Positions 8,070 to 17,188 of a stretch of DNA of 58,505 nt are shown here, piece after piece; the first letter of the stretch is position 1; each line of letters starts with the position of its first letter. The stretch comes from CAYQQK01 sp964420065. Lineage in GTDB: Bacteria > Bacillota > Dethiobacteria > DTU022. Where the stretch lies: NCBI GenBank assembly GCA_964420065.1, contig CAYQQK010000013.1:1-58505 (forward strand), in the 5' to 3' direction. The notes beneath the pieces were generated by a model that was given only the letters and a program-made list of their open reading frames with translations, did no database searches and was not told where the DNA came from. A program made the translations under genes and the position numbers.

Positions 8070-9109
8070 CAATCGCCCTCCCGTCCGTCCCGTTCCGCAC
8101 GGGCCAGCAGCATATCGACAAAGGCCTCCAGGCGCGTCTGCACTCCAACTTCCCCGGTATGTTCATCGATGGTCAGGGTCATGAACGGCAGCCCCGCCTT
8201 TTTCGCTTCCAGTTCTACAAATTTATCGACCATCGCATCCGGGCCGCAACCGAAGGCGGTGACATGGATGATCCCGTCCAGCGCCGCATGTTCCCCGTGT
8301 CCCAGAAGGTAAAGCGTAGCCCAACTAACCAGGTTGCTGTAGTGCCAGAAAAAATTCTGAGGCAGGAGCCGGGAAAGACGACGCCACTGCCCGGCGGGAA
8401 CCTGTTCGATCGTAAATACCCGCACCCCCATTTCCTGCAACCGGGCGTAAAGATTCGCACTGATAAACGGATCGTGAATCACGTACGGGTAACCCAGCAA
8501 GGCCACCGAAAGAGCACTCGGGCTGTTCTCCGTTTCAGCCGAAGACAAAATTGTCTCCCGGTCGCCCGCCGCTTGCTCGATCATTTTCAAGGCCTGTTGC
8601 GCATGCAGCCCCCGCTCCAGCAAGCGGATGTAAGTTCGCTGCGTGGTCAGGGCGACCAGGGCAGCCCGCACCACCCGCAAAGGATTGACCCGGCCCAGGC
8701 GGGCGGCAACCGCGCTTAAAAAATGAAACACCCCGCCCGGAACCCGGCGCACCCGGAAACTACAATCGATGATCGGCGGCAATTTTAATCCCGAATAACG
8801 GACCATATCAGGCAGCCCCAAAAATTTAGGACAAAACGCAGCGCGCCCGTCCGCACTCTCCAACCGGGGAATAAAGAGGTAATCGACCCGATCTTTCAGA
8901 TCGATCACATGACCATGAAACAGTTTAATCGGGATACAGGCGTCATTAACCGTCTCCCGCACGCCCCATTCCAGGATCTCCTTGTTCGTCGGTCGTGAAA
9001 GCACCACCTTCGCCCCCAGGTGTTCCAGGAAAGTTTTCCATAGCGGATAATATGTATAGTATGAAAGGGTCCGCGGGACCCCGACAACAATGGGCAGGCC
9101 GCCCACCAT
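8069..9109 (-). CDS. DUF2229 / CoA-activase-associated protein
   Basis: Protein of 346 residues from the ATG at 9109, chosen because AGGAGGCC lies 9-10 nt upstream; the longer frame to 9151 lacks a site. The N-terminal part VGVPRTLSYYTYYPLWKTFLEHLGAKVVLS is typical of DUF2229. Conserved Cys: NDACIPIK, AAFCPKF, IIDCSF and AFGCGPD, probably binding an iron-sulphur cluster. The C-terminus LTIDEHTGEVGVQTRLEAFVDML matches that of the COG3581 protein at 4395-5507. It is translationally coupled to the BadF ATPase downstream, which suggests a protein-activase pair. Confidence 0.82.
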   Translation of the reverse strand: MVGGLPIVVGVPRTLSYYTYYPLWKTFLEHLGAKVVLSRPTNKEILEWGVRETVNDACIPIKLFHGHVIDLKDRVDYLFIPRLESADGRAAFCPKFLGLPDMVRYSGLKLPPIIDCSFRVRRVPGGVFHFLSAVAARLGRVNPLRVVRAALVALTTQRTYIRLLERGLHAQQALKMIEQAAGDRETILSSAETENSPSALSVALLGYPYVIHDPFISANLYARLQEMGVRVFTIEQVPAGQWRRLSRLLPQNFFWHYSNLVSWATLYLLGHGEHAALDGIIHVTAFGCGPDAMVDKFVELEAKKAGLPFMTLTIDEHTGEVGVQTRLEAFVDMLLARAERDGREGD

Positions 9110-9271
9110 TTCCAACAGGCCTCCTGTACGCAAAAGGGATGTCCCTAACACCCCTTTACTTGATTAGAAGTTCATTCTTCATAATAGCGATAAATTCCTG
9201 CCGTTACCCCCCACCACCGGCCCGGACAAAGGGTGCAAATTTGGCAACGTATCCGGCGCCTGCCGTCGCTA

Positions 9272-9300
9272 TTGTTTTCGCGGACAAAGTTGTGTATAAT
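9272..9300 (+). promoter_or_regulatory. Promoter of tRNA-Pro
   Basis: TTGTTT (9272-9277), a 17-bp spacer and a perfect TATAAT (9295-9300). Transcription would start a few bases before the mature tRNA 5' end at 9311. Confidence 0.75.
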
Positions 9301-9310
9301 GAAACCGCTA

Positions 9311-9387
9311 CGGGGCGTAGCGCAGTTTGGTAGCGCGCTTGGTTCGGGACCAAGAGGCCGCGGGTTCGAATCCCGCCGCTCCGACCA
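9311..9387 (+). tRNA. tRNA-Pro (anticodon CGG), CCA encoded
   Basis: A full cloverleaf can be drawn: acceptor CGGGGCG / CGCTCCG with one G-T pair, anticodon stem CTTGG / CCAAG with loop TTCGGGA giving anticodon CGG (codon CCG, proline), and T-arm GCGGGTTCGAATCCCGC. The CCA end is encoded at 9385-9387. The polysaccharide island begins about 150 bp downstream. Confidence 0.95.
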
Positions 9388-9539
9388 GAAAAGCAGGATT
9401 TGCCAAGCATTTCACGGGAGTCGAAACGGCTCCCGTGAAAGCACCGCGCTATCTCTTCATCAACCCGGACACAAAAAATATTAAGCTGGACAAAACAACA
9501 GCCTATTGCAGAAAATTCCGATCGGGTGGTAACAAATCG

Positions 9540-10643
9540 ATGGATGATCCCTTTTTTTCAATTATTGTCCCCGCCTACAATGTGGATGAATACATTGATG
9601 AATGCATCGAAAGCATTATTAAGCAATCCTATAACAATCTAGAGATCATCTGCGTCAATGACGGTTCAATAGACTGCACTGCAAGCATTCTCAATGATTA
9701 CCAAAAACACGATCGCCGTCTTACCGTAATCAACCAAACAAACAAAGGCACCTCATCGGCCCGAAACAAAGGTATTGATATTGCCAAAGGCCGCTATATT
9801 TGGTTTATCGATGCTGATGATTACATCGAACCGCATGCTTGTGAACGGCTGTACCAGGTGGTGCAGCAACAAAATCCCGACATAATCATATTTGGCGCAC
9901 ACATTTCTACCTCTCACCAATCCCCGCCTCACTCTTCCTGGTTGGAAAAAACACTTACCACAAGAAACAAATGCTATTACGCTTTTACGCCGGAAGTGTT
10001 ATTCACTGAGCCGGGTTGCAGACCTTTTGCTTGCAGGAATTGCTACAAATTATCCTTCCTAAACCAACACCGCCTACGTTTTGAAAAGAAGATCCGTTTT
10101 GGGGAGGACCAGGTCTTTCAATTCATGGTCTTCCCCAGAGCTTCACATTTTGCTTTTATTGAAGACAAATTGTACCATTATCGTTGGCTGAGAAACGGTT
10201 CCTTAATGTCAACTTACAAAGACATGCCCGAAGAAAAGTTTAAGCAGCATCTCCGCATGGCCCAATTTATCCGTAACCGATGGGAAAAATCAGGCGATTT
10301 AAAACGGATGCCCGCAGACTTTTTTAAATGGAGTATCGATTTTCTCGGGCCTACCCTTATTGCCGCACCATTTTCCAGTAAAAGAATGTATGCCCAAAAA
10401 CTTGTGCAAATTTGGCGAGGCTTCAACTTTGGAGCATGTCGAAACAGCTTGAGCCGCAAACAGGTCGAAGTTTTGAACAAAATTATCCTGCTGAACCGTA
10501 AGCCATTTGGGTTCCCGCTACGTAAATGGGCGATACCGGGAATAGCGGCAAAATCGTTTCTATACCTTAAAAAACATGGGTTTAAACACACCATGCGTTT
10601 GGTAGTAAAACAATTAAAAAGCTCGATGTCCGTATTTATATAA
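9540..10643 (+). CDS. Family 2 glycosyltransferase
   Basis: GT-A fold transferase of 367 residues. FSIIVPAYNVDEYIDECIESI (from residue 6), ICVNDGS and WFIDADDYIE (the metal-binding DxD-like site near residue 100) are typical of GT2. I start it at the ATG at 9540; the open frame continues upstream through the tRNA-Pro gene and should not be used. It is a paralogue of the gene at 21594-22718 (shared FGAxI, TLTTRNK, YAFTPEVLF, KLYHYRW, FKWSIDFLG). The C-terminus LKKHGFKHTMRLVVKQLK is a version of a tail shared by most enzymes of this island. Sugar and acceptor are unknown. Confidence 0.88.
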   Translation: MDDPFFSIIVPAYNVDEYIDECIESIIKQSYNNLEIICVNDGSIDCTASILNDYQKHDRRLTVINQTNKGTSSARNKGIDIAKGRYIWFIDADDYIEPHACERLYQVVQQQNPDIIIFGAHISTSHQSPPHSSWLEKTLTTRNKCYYAFTPEVLFTEPGCRPFACRNCYKLSFLNQHRLRFEKKIRFGEDQVFQFMVFPRASHFAFIEDKLYHYRWLRNGSLMSTYKDMPEEKFKQHLRMAQFIRNRWEKSGDLKRMPADFFKWSIDFLGPTLIAAPFSSKRMYAQKLVQIWRGFNFGACRNSLSRKQVEVLNKIILLNRKPFGFPLRKWAIPGIAAKSFLYLKKHGFKHTMRLVVKQLKSSMSVFI

Positions 10644-10812
10644 TAATACAACGCAATGCTTCTGCCAAACTGTTTTTGATACCGGCTCAGCCGGCTGATC
10701 GGAAGACGCGTCCCTCAAACCCAAACAACCGCAAGGAAAGCAGGAAAACGCCAAATTTAGTCGAATTATTTGGACACCGCGAAAATATAACCACGGTAAA
10801 GGATTGCCTCGG

Positions 10813-11976
10813 ATGGCACCTAAAAATGAATCATGCCGTATCGCCCATCTTACCGGTAAAGTATGCCGCGGCGGCATCGACACCGTCGTGATGGAATATT
10901 ACCGGAATATTGACCGCCGCCGGTTCCAGTTTGATTTTATCATGGACGGCTATGACGAAACCCCGCTTGACCGGGAGATCGCCGCTCTGGGAGGCCGGGT
11001 CTATAAAGTGGAACCGTACGCCCGTAACCTGTATCGTAATATGAAACAATGCTCCGCCATTTTCGAGAACAACTGTTACCAAATTGTTCACGCCCACCTC
11101 AATACGCTCAGTGTCTTCCCATTGGCGATGGCCTGGAGGGCCAAAGTACCGGTGCGAATTGCCCACAGTCACAGCACCGCCGCCCCGGGGGAAGGGGGCA
11201 AAACGTTCTTTAAATACATTTTACGCCCGTACGCCAGGCTTTTTGCCACCCATTATTGCGCCTGTTCCGCCTATGCCGGGAAATGGCTTTTTGGGGATAA
11301 ACTCGATCGCACCGGCAAGGTAAAGCTGAGCAAAAATGCGGTAAACCTGGACAAGTTTGCTTACAACGAACAGGTGCGGGCACGCCTGCGCCGTGAACTC
11401 GAGCTTGAACAAAAATTTGTGGTCGGTCATGTCGGACGTTTTGTCTACCAAAAAAACCACCCCTTCTTGGTGGATATATTCCACGAGGTGGTCAGGTTAA
11501 AGGAAAATACGGTCCTGATGCTGCTCGGTTCCGGCCCCTCGAAGGATGCCATCAAAAAGAAAGTAGCCTCATTGGGCCTAACGGACAAGGTTTTATTCCT
11601 CGGCTCACGCTCGGATGTGCCCGCACTGATGCAGGCCATGGACGTATTCGTTTTCCCCTCCCACTATGAAGGCTTGGGCCTGGTTACCATCGAAGCGCAA
11701 GCAGCGGGACTAAAAACTATTGTTTCCGAGGCCATTCCGCAAGAAGCACAGGTAACGGACTTGCTGACATACTGCCGCTTGGCCCAACCGCCCGCGCTAT
11801 GGGCGCAACGCGTTGTGAACGCCTATGCCGGTGAAAGCCCCAAACGACCCGACACCCGTGAACAACTGCGGCAAAAAGGATACGACATTATCCAGGCGGC
11901 AGGAGAATTGGAGAAGTGGTATATGAGCTTGAATGCAAATAAATTTAAAGCACCTAATTATTACCCCCGTCTATAA
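10813..11976 (+). CDS. Family 4 (GT-B) glycosyltransferase, EpsF-like
   Basis: A transferase of 387 residues from the ATG at 10813 (AAAGGA 8 nt before). The N-terminal domain has IAHLTGKVCRGGIDTVVMEYYRNI and VHAHLNTLSVFPL; the C-terminal donor domain has VGHVGRFVYQKNHPFLVDIF, LLGSGPSKDAIK, VLFLGSRSDVPALMQAMDVFVFPSHYEGLGLVTIEAQAAG (the EX7E-type motif). Its 3' end overlaps the start of a truncated GT2 gene (11933). A shortened copy of this gene, including 60 bp of upstream DNA, lies at 16691-17161. Confidence 0.88.
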   Translation: MAPKNESCRIAHLTGKVCRGGIDTVVMEYYRNIDRRRFQFDFIMDGYDETPLDREIAALGGRVYKVEPYARNLYRNMKQCSAIFENNCYQIVHAHLNTLSVFPLAMAWRAKVPVRIAHSHSTAAPGEGGKTFFKYILRPYARLFATHYCACSAYAGKWLFGDKLDRTGKVKLSKNAVNLDKFAYNEQVRARLRRELELEQKFVVGHVGRFVYQKNHPFLVDIFHEVVRLKENTVLMLLGSGPSKDAIKKKVASLGLTDKVLFLGSRSDVPALMQAMDVFVFPSHYEGLGLVTIEAQAAGLKTIVSEAIPQEAQVTDLLTYCRLAQPPALWAQRVVNAYAGESPKRPDTREQLRQKGYDIIQAAGELEKWYMSLNANKFKAPNYYPRL

Positions 11977-12163
11977 TGCCGAAAAGTATTTGCATGAATG
12001 TCTTGACAGCTTGGGCATTTTCCTGCTTGCCCTTCTTCACCCTATTATATCCATGGCAGCCTTGAGCCAGTTATCGAATAACCACAACCCCGCCAGGGTG
12101 GTACAAATCATGTCTAGATGCTTGTATTCCTTGAGTAAATTTACTGTTAGCGATTACTTTTAG
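11933..12163 (+). pseudogene. Truncated 5' end of a family 2 glycosyltransferase gene
   Basis: The frame opens with MQINLKHLIITPVYNAEKYLHECLDSL, a GT2 N-terminus close to that of the intact gene at 17189 (VPVYNVEQYLHECLDS). Homology stops near 12012, after which the frame runs on into unrelated sequence antisense to the VTC gene. It marks the point where the reverse-strand cassette (12071-16289) joined the glycosyltransferase row. Confidence 0.8.
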
Positions 12164-12817
12164 CCCATAATCGTGGACCAAAGTTCTTATCCAGATCGGC
12201 AATTCTTCTTTGAATTTTATTTCCATTACAACAGCATTTGGGTTATGCTCTCGATAATAACTATGTTTAGGAAACAACTCTTTCGAATGGCTGCTTTTCA
12301 CTTTATGATCAAATGTTATTCTCAAGTCATCCTTGACCTTTGTTCTATAGGCTTCGCGCTGGTATTCAATGATTATCTTCGGATTGTATAATTTGCTATG
12401 AAGATGATTTTCGAATTCTGAAAGGATCTGGTCACCTTCATTATCCCAATGCCTACATCTCATAAACTTGCGGTATTCCCAGTATTTAATAATTGTACCC
12501 CTCTTTACCACCAGATTTCTTTTCCTCTTTTTTAATTCCACCCTGATAACATTCTCATCGCCCGGTTTCTCGCTATATGATCTGATCCTAAGCTTTACCC
12601 TTTCGTTGTTTCCGGCCATCTTATCGTGGTAGGAGTGATAATCATCTGTATCGTAATATAGACTTCTTACTAGATAGCCCTTTCCGTTAGCCTTTTTTGT
12701 AAACTCATCTTTCTCCATATACAGTGAAAGAGCATTAATTATTTTAAGATAGTCATGATAAAACACCCGATATTTTAATTCGAACCTTGCACCTTCAATA
12801 TCTAGCAGCATTACCAT
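12071..12817 (-). CDS. VTC-domain polyphosphate polymerase-like protein
   Basis: A 248-residue protein spanning a full VTC domain, the triphosphate-tunnel fold that in yeast Vtc4 makes polyphosphate from ATP. Charged strands lining the tunnel are visible: RFELKYRVF (about residues 11-19), VRSLYYDTDDYHSYHDK, ERVKLRIRSY, VIRVELKKRKRNLVVKR, IIIEYQREAY, LRITFDHKV and VVMEIKFKE. It is the last gene of the cassette with DUF4956 and CotH, 15 bp after the DUF4956 stop. These three families are often neighbours in bacteria. Polymerase activity is inferred from the family. The gene is AT-rich. Confidence 0.85.
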   Translation of the reverse strand: MVMLLDIEGARFELKYRVFYHDYLKIINALSLYMEKDEFTKKANGKGYLVRSLYYDTDDYHSYHDKMAGNNERVKLRIRSYSEKPGDENVIRVELKKRKRNLVVKRGTIIKYWEYRKFMRCRHWDNEGDQILSEFENHLHSKLYNPKIIIEYQREAYRTKVKDDLRITFDHKVKSSHSKELFPKHSYYREHNPNAVVMEIKFKEELPIWIRTLVHDYGLKVIANSKFTQGIQASRHDLYHPGGVVVIR

Positions 12818-12832
12818 CCCTTTAAACTGTTT

Positions 12833-13543
12833 TTATACCGGTAGCGCTATTTGCGGAGCCAATAATGAAACCCTGTTGATATTTTCTTTCGCTTTAAGTT
12901 CAACCAATATGGCATCGGTGTTTTTTATACTTTCCTCGTTAAATCTTATTTCGAATACTGTTTCCCAGCAGTCATCGTCGGTTTCTTTCGATCTGATTCT
13001 TAAATCGGTCGTGTATTTTTCCAAGATATCATTCATTTCTTCTGATTTATATGTACCTGTACCGGATACGACCAGAACATAATCTATATTATAACTTTGT
13101 CCATATTTTATGAAATGCAACAAAAACATCAGAGCAGTTATGACCATCGTTGATAAAATAATCACTATCCAATTGTAGGTCCCACAGCCTAAACCCACTG
13201 CTATAACCCAAAATATAAACACCATGTCTCTCGTATCTTTAATGGGTGTTCTGAATCGAATAATGGATAATGAACCGATCAGGCCCAATGATAGAACGAG
13301 ATCTCCTCTAATAAACAACATTACTATAGACACTATGGGGGCCAGCAAAACCAAGGTTGCCATAAAGGATAGTTCGTAGCTCAGCCCACGGTGTGTATAT
13401 TTATATATTTGTGAAACAATCAGTGCTATAGTTATTGCCAATAACAGAGAAAAAACAATGTTAAATACATCTTTGCCCGGTAACGATATCATGGTAACAA
13501 AGTACCGCAAAACCTTCATCATCAAGCCATCATACCCTTTCAA
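12833..13543 (-). CDS. DUF4956 membrane protein
   Basis: A 236-residue protein with about four hydrophobic segments in the first 150 residues (for example FNIVFSLLLAITIALIVSQI, LSFMATLVLLAPIVSIVMLFI, MVFIFWVIAVGLGCGTYNWIVIILSTMVI), then a cytosolic C-terminal domain with YVLVVSGTG and ETVFEIRFNEES. GLIGSLSIIRFRTPIKDTRDMVFIFW is the family signature. DUF4956 commonly accompanies VTC-domain proteins and may be their membrane partner. It lies between CotH and VTC in one operon. Confidence 0.85.
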   Translation of the reverse strand: MKGYDGLMMKVLRYFVTMISLPGKDVFNIVFSLLLAITIALIVSQIYKYTHRGLSYELSFMATLVLLAPIVSIVMLFIRGDLVLSLGLIGSLSIIRFRTPIKDTRDMVFIFWVIAVGLGCGTYNWIVIILSTMVITALMFLLHFIKYGQSYNIDYVLVVSGTGTYKSEEMNDILEKYTTDLRIRSKETDDDCWETVFEIRFNEESIKNTDAILVELKAKENINRVSLLAPQIALPV

Positions 13544-13625
13544 TTACCCATGATTTCAGTTACCTTTAGTATGGGTTTTATGATAGTGATTTTTTATGTT
13601 ACAAGCAATGATAGCGGGACGGCAA

Positions 13626-16289
13626 TCAATTCTTTTGAAAAACTGCTCTTAAAGTTAAATCTTCCTTCGGCGAAATAGTGATTATTCTTTCTTTGCAATT
13701 ATTCTCTATTCCCTCCCAGTGAGAAAACTTGTAGCCTTCTTCACTAACAGCCTCTATCGTTAATGGTATATTTCTGAAATATATACCTTCCCATATTTCT
13801 TTCCCGCTGTCTTCAATTGATTTGCCACCGGCATCTATTGTATTTACCCGTACATGTCCTTCATTTGTTTTCATTTCTAACCTCAACGTGTAAACACCGT
13901 CTAGCCCCAACTCTTCCACCAAATATTTGCGAATATAAGCCGGTCTTTTTAACGCAAATTCCCTTAACGAATCTACCTTTTCATCCCAAACATCCATGGA
14001 TCTGATGGCACCCCAACGCTCGATATGCCTCTCCATCTCCGGTGCTATATTTTCCTGCATTTCATCAATGTATTTCAATACAATGCTCGGTTCAAAATAG
14101 GCATTCAGTAAATCGGCGTACCTGTTTATAAAATCGTTTTTAAAAGAGATGTTCTCCAGCAGGGAACGGATCAAGAAATTTGGCCATGTATTCTTGCCAT
14201 GTTTTCCATCCAGTTCAGTCATGATCCACCTTATGGTGTTATGGGTACAATCTGCCAGGTTTTCGTATCTACCAAAACCATGGTCTGGGTCGTAAAGCAT
14301 CCATCTCCAACGACCATCTTGCCCGTAAGGTGCCTCTTCTTCATACCCCTCCGTTTTAAATCTCCAGTATTTAATATTATTATGAGGCCAATCAACGTTG
14401 CCAATATATGTTTGCACTATCACATAATCTCTATAATTTTTTGTATCCATCAGGGTTTTGATATATTCATAATGATCATGCTCGGCCAATCCTCTATCCT
14501 TTATATACTTCAGCATATCCTGATAGTGCTTTCTATCTTCGGCTTTACCCCTCACCAATTTTGCGTTTCCCTCTAGGAACACTATATCTTTTTTATCAAT
14601 ATTATAAGTGTCTGCCAGGTAATACTCGTCATACCTTTCTCTAATATTGTGAATCCCCCAATATTCACTATTTATGTACAATACGGCCGGTCGGTAAGCC
14701 TGGGTATCCATGCTGCTTAAAGGCAAGGCAATCCTCTGCATTAAAGCATCTCTAAACATAGTGCTATCCCAGTCGTTACCAGAATTTCTAAGCAATAGCC
14801 GACTAAACTTATCTTTCGGTTCACTTGAATTCGTCTTGGTTAACCCTTTAAAAATATCATATTCAAAATATCCCGCTCTACTATATTTATCATCGGCATA
14901 CAGTCTAAGTGTTTTTTGACTGAATGCTCTCGTAGCGCCTCCATGGATACGCACTCCTACATTTTGTGCAAGCACTCTTTGCCCATTGCTTTCAAAGAAT
15001 TCCAAATGAACCGGTCTTTCCCATTCCCTGCCTCGATATTTTGCATTTTCTTCCGTATATATTCCTACCCTTTCATCAAACAAGTTCTTTTCATCTGTGA
15101 CGATAGATATAATAGGTAATTCGTGTCTATTTGCTATTTTCTCACCCACAAAATATGTATGTACCGCTATTTCACTTGAATCATTTTCATCTTCTCCTAT
15201 CACCCTGGCGCATACTATTGCAATATCAGAATTCTCTCCTATACTTATGGGCTCTTCATCTGAATACTTTTGAGACTGTTTGTCTGGCTCCGTGCCATCC
15301 ATGGTGAAGTATATATTTCCGTCTTTTGGGGTGGCTTTCAGTTTTAATTCAAACCCCTCATTATAAAAACCGCCTATATGTGAAAATATCGGCTTTTCTG
15401 CCGTGTACATTACATACTTGGGCCTTACATCTCCTTGTAATGCACCATGCTTTCTTAAGCTCGAGAGTATTGAAGTGTCCATTTGTTCTATTCCACAGTC
15501 CAACGCATTTAAATTTTGCAGTCGCTTAAGGCCTGCAAAAACACTCACACTATCGATGTCTACATTCCTCATAATTAAAGTTTCAAGATTACATAAATCA
15601 CGCAGCGGTTCCAGTGTCTCAATGTCATTATTGGAATGAATGTTCAAGTACTTCAAGGAACGCAGTTCTGATAGCGGCTCTAGAGATTTAATCTTGTTTT
15701 CTCTTACATTGAGTTTTTCTAAATTCTTCAAGTGTCCAAGGGGATCTATGTTTGTTATGTCATTGCCTCTCAGATCCAACTCTTCCAACGTATATATATT
15801 CCATAGTATATGTACATCAGACAGCCGAATTGTTTCACCATTTCCCAGCACCTTTGCGTTATGCCGTAATTCCAACGTCCGTAATGGTAAACATGAAATC
15901 TGTTTAAATTTTGCTGCATCCAAATCAACCATTTCATTGTTGTTAAGGTTAAGGGTTTTTAGCATTTTCAGCCCGCGTAAAGGTGTTAGATCTTCGACCC
16001 TATTGTTTTCAAGGTTCAGTTCTGCCAGCCTATAAACTTTTTCAATACCCTTTAAGCTGGTTATCTTCCTATCCGATGCGTCCAAAGATAGGATATTGCC
16101 TACCTCTGATTGATAAATAGCCCCCCACGGCTTGCCAATTTTTTCCCTGATTGCGCTTTCTAATCCCTTGTCTTCTATTTCAATTTTATAATTTACCTTG
16201 CTTGCCACGTATAAAAGAACTGTTAAAGCAACCAAGCTGATGGCAAATACTAATAATTTTTTCTTGAACAGTACCTTTTCGTTAAACAA
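13626..16289 (-). CDS. Membrane-anchored LRR and CotH-kinase-domain surface protein
   Basis: A large 887-residue protein. Order of parts: N-terminal membrane anchor (about residues 12-30, LLVFAISLVALTVLLYVAS); leucine-rich repeats about 60-280 (LxxLxxLNLxNNxLxxL pattern); a chitobiase-C-like strand domain about 305-375 (GNIYFTMDGTEPDKQS); a CotH kinase domain about 400-780 with VGVRIHGGATRAFSQKTLRLYA, LLLRNSGNDWDSTMFRDAL, YINSEYWGIHNIRERYDEYY and WRWMLYDPDHGFGRY; and a C-terminal InlB-type repeat (FSHWEGIE) to the end. CotH proteins are atypical kinases that phosphorylate secreted proteins in spore coats. Start is TTG at 16289 with TGAGAGAT upstream. First gene of the cassette with DUF4956 and VTC, opposite to the flanking glycosyltransferases. 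Confidence 0.87.
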   Translation of the reverse strand: MFNEKVLFKKKLLVFAISLVALTVLLYVASKVNYKIEIEDKGLESAIREKIGKPWGAIYQSEVGNILSLDASDRKITSLKGIEKVYRLAELNLENNRVEDLTPLRGLKMLKTLNLNNNEMVDLDAAKFKQISCLPLRTLELRHNAKVLGNGETIRLSDVHILWNIYTLEELDLRGNDITNIDPLGHLKNLEKLNVRENKIKSLEPLSELRSLKYLNIHSNNDIETLEPLRDLCNLETLIMRNVDIDSVSVFAGLKRLQNLNALDCGIEQMDTSILSSLRKHGALQGDVRPKYVMYTAEKPIFSHIGGFYNEGFELKLKATPKDGNIYFTMDGTEPDKQSQKYSDEEPISIGENSDIAIVCARVIGEDENDSSEIAVHTYFVGEKIANRHELPIISIVTDEKNLFDERVGIYTEENAKYRGREWERPVHLEFFESNGQRVLAQNVGVRIHGGATRAFSQKTLRLYADDKYSRAGYFEYDIFKGLTKTNSSEPKDKFSRLLLRNSGNDWDSTMFRDALMQRIALPLSSMDTQAYRPAVLYINSEYWGIHNIRERYDEYYLADTYNIDKKDIVFLEGNAKLVRGKAEDRKHYQDMLKYIKDRGLAEHDHYEYIKTLMDTKNYRDYVIVQTYIGNVDWPHNNIKYWRFKTEGYEEEAPYGQDGRWRWMLYDPDHGFGRYENLADCTHNTIRWIMTELDGKHGKNTWPNFLIRSLLENISFKNDFINRYADLLNAYFEPSIVLKYIDEMQENIAPEMERHIERWGAIRSMDVWDEKVDSLREFALKRPAYIRKYLVEELGLDGVYTLRLEMKTNEGHVRVNTIDAGGKSIEDSGKEIWEGIYFRNIPLTIEAVSEEGYKFSHWEGIENNCKERIITISPKEDLTLRAVFQKN

Positions 16290-16690
16290 TATTATCTCTC
16301 ATTTACTTTCAAACTGTCTTCGTCAACAATCAGAGGAAAGCATCAATATTTTTAAGCAGCTATTGTAATTCTGAGCTCTACGTTCATCAATGTCATCCGA
16401 GCACAGTGGAAGCACCACTTTCCCCAATCCTTGCTTTTGTCGTGATGTGTTAGATTATAGCAAAATTAATTATATCAAATGCAGCACTGGTTGCAAATTT
16501 ATGGATTTGTATTACACCAATCCCGAATATTCCAGCTTGACAATCCTCCCACTTTGTGGTTAAAAAGATCTTAATAAATGTTGAACGTGAACTTGCAGAT
16601 GATTTTTTACGCCTCAAGAATCATTACGGTTTCGTCGCTACTTTTTAAACATTTATTGTCGTTCTCACTGGAACCCACCCTTATTTGATG
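16290..16690. other. AT-rich intergenic region upstream of the CotH cassette
   Basis: About 400 bp without a gene. It holds the minus-strand promoter at 16469-16496 and nothing else that I can name; the right part leads into the decayed glycosyltransferase copy at 16691. Confidence 0.5.
16469..16496 (-). promoter_or_regulatory. Promoter of the CotH-DUF4956-VTC cassette
   Basis: On the minus strand TTGCAA (16496-16491), a 16-bp spacer and a perfect TATAAT (16474-16469), leaving a leader of about 175 nt before the TTG start at 16289. A second TATAAT word lies at 16459-16454. Confidence 0.55.
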
Positions 16691-17161
16691 CCAATTCAAG
16701 TCGAATTATTTGGACAACGCCAGAATATTGTTCTCGGTAAGGAACTCTCTTGGATGGGATTTGAAAGTGAACCGCTCTGTATCGTCCATGTCACCGGTAA
16801 AGACTATCTGACGGATAAGATGCTTTTCCTCGGCTCACGTTCGGATGTGCCCGCACTGATGCAGGCCATGGATGTATTTGTTTTCCCATCGCATTATGAA
16901 GGATTGGGCCTGGTGGCCATCGAAGCCCAAGCAGCGGGGCTAAAAACTACTGCTTCCGAAGCCATCACGCAGGAAGCACAGGTAACGGACTTATTGACAT
17001 ACTGCCGCTTAGCCCAACCGCCCGCAGCATGGGCGCAACGCGTTGTGAACGCTTATGCCAATAAAGAAGGGAAACGACCCAAAACGAAAGAAAGTTACAA
17101 AAAGCCGGTTACGACATGGTCCAGGCAGCTAATGAGTTGGCGAAATGGTAAGAGGGGTTAG
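16691..17161 (+). pseudogene. Internally deleted copy of the family 4 glycosyltransferase gene
   Basis: The block 16691-16805 matches 10751-10865 (upstream DNA and first codons of the intact gene), then jumps to sequence matching 11580-11940, so about 700 bp are missing. The junction keeps frame (VTGKDY-LTDKMLFLGSRSDVPALMQAMDVFVFPSHYEGLGLV). Near the end a frameshift converts what would read KAGYDMVQAANELAKW-stop into unrelated residues. Only part of the donor domain remains, so it cannot be a working transferase. Confidence 0.88.
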
Positions 17162-17188
17162 CAAAATTTCGCTAAAGGAAGATCCTGT

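Noticed and set aside
9327..9539. N-terminal extension of the first glycosyltransferase starting inside the tRNA
   Set aside because: The frame reads through tRNA-Pro (a known false pattern, MVARLVRDQEAAGSNPA); the GT2 domain begins just after the ATG at 9540.
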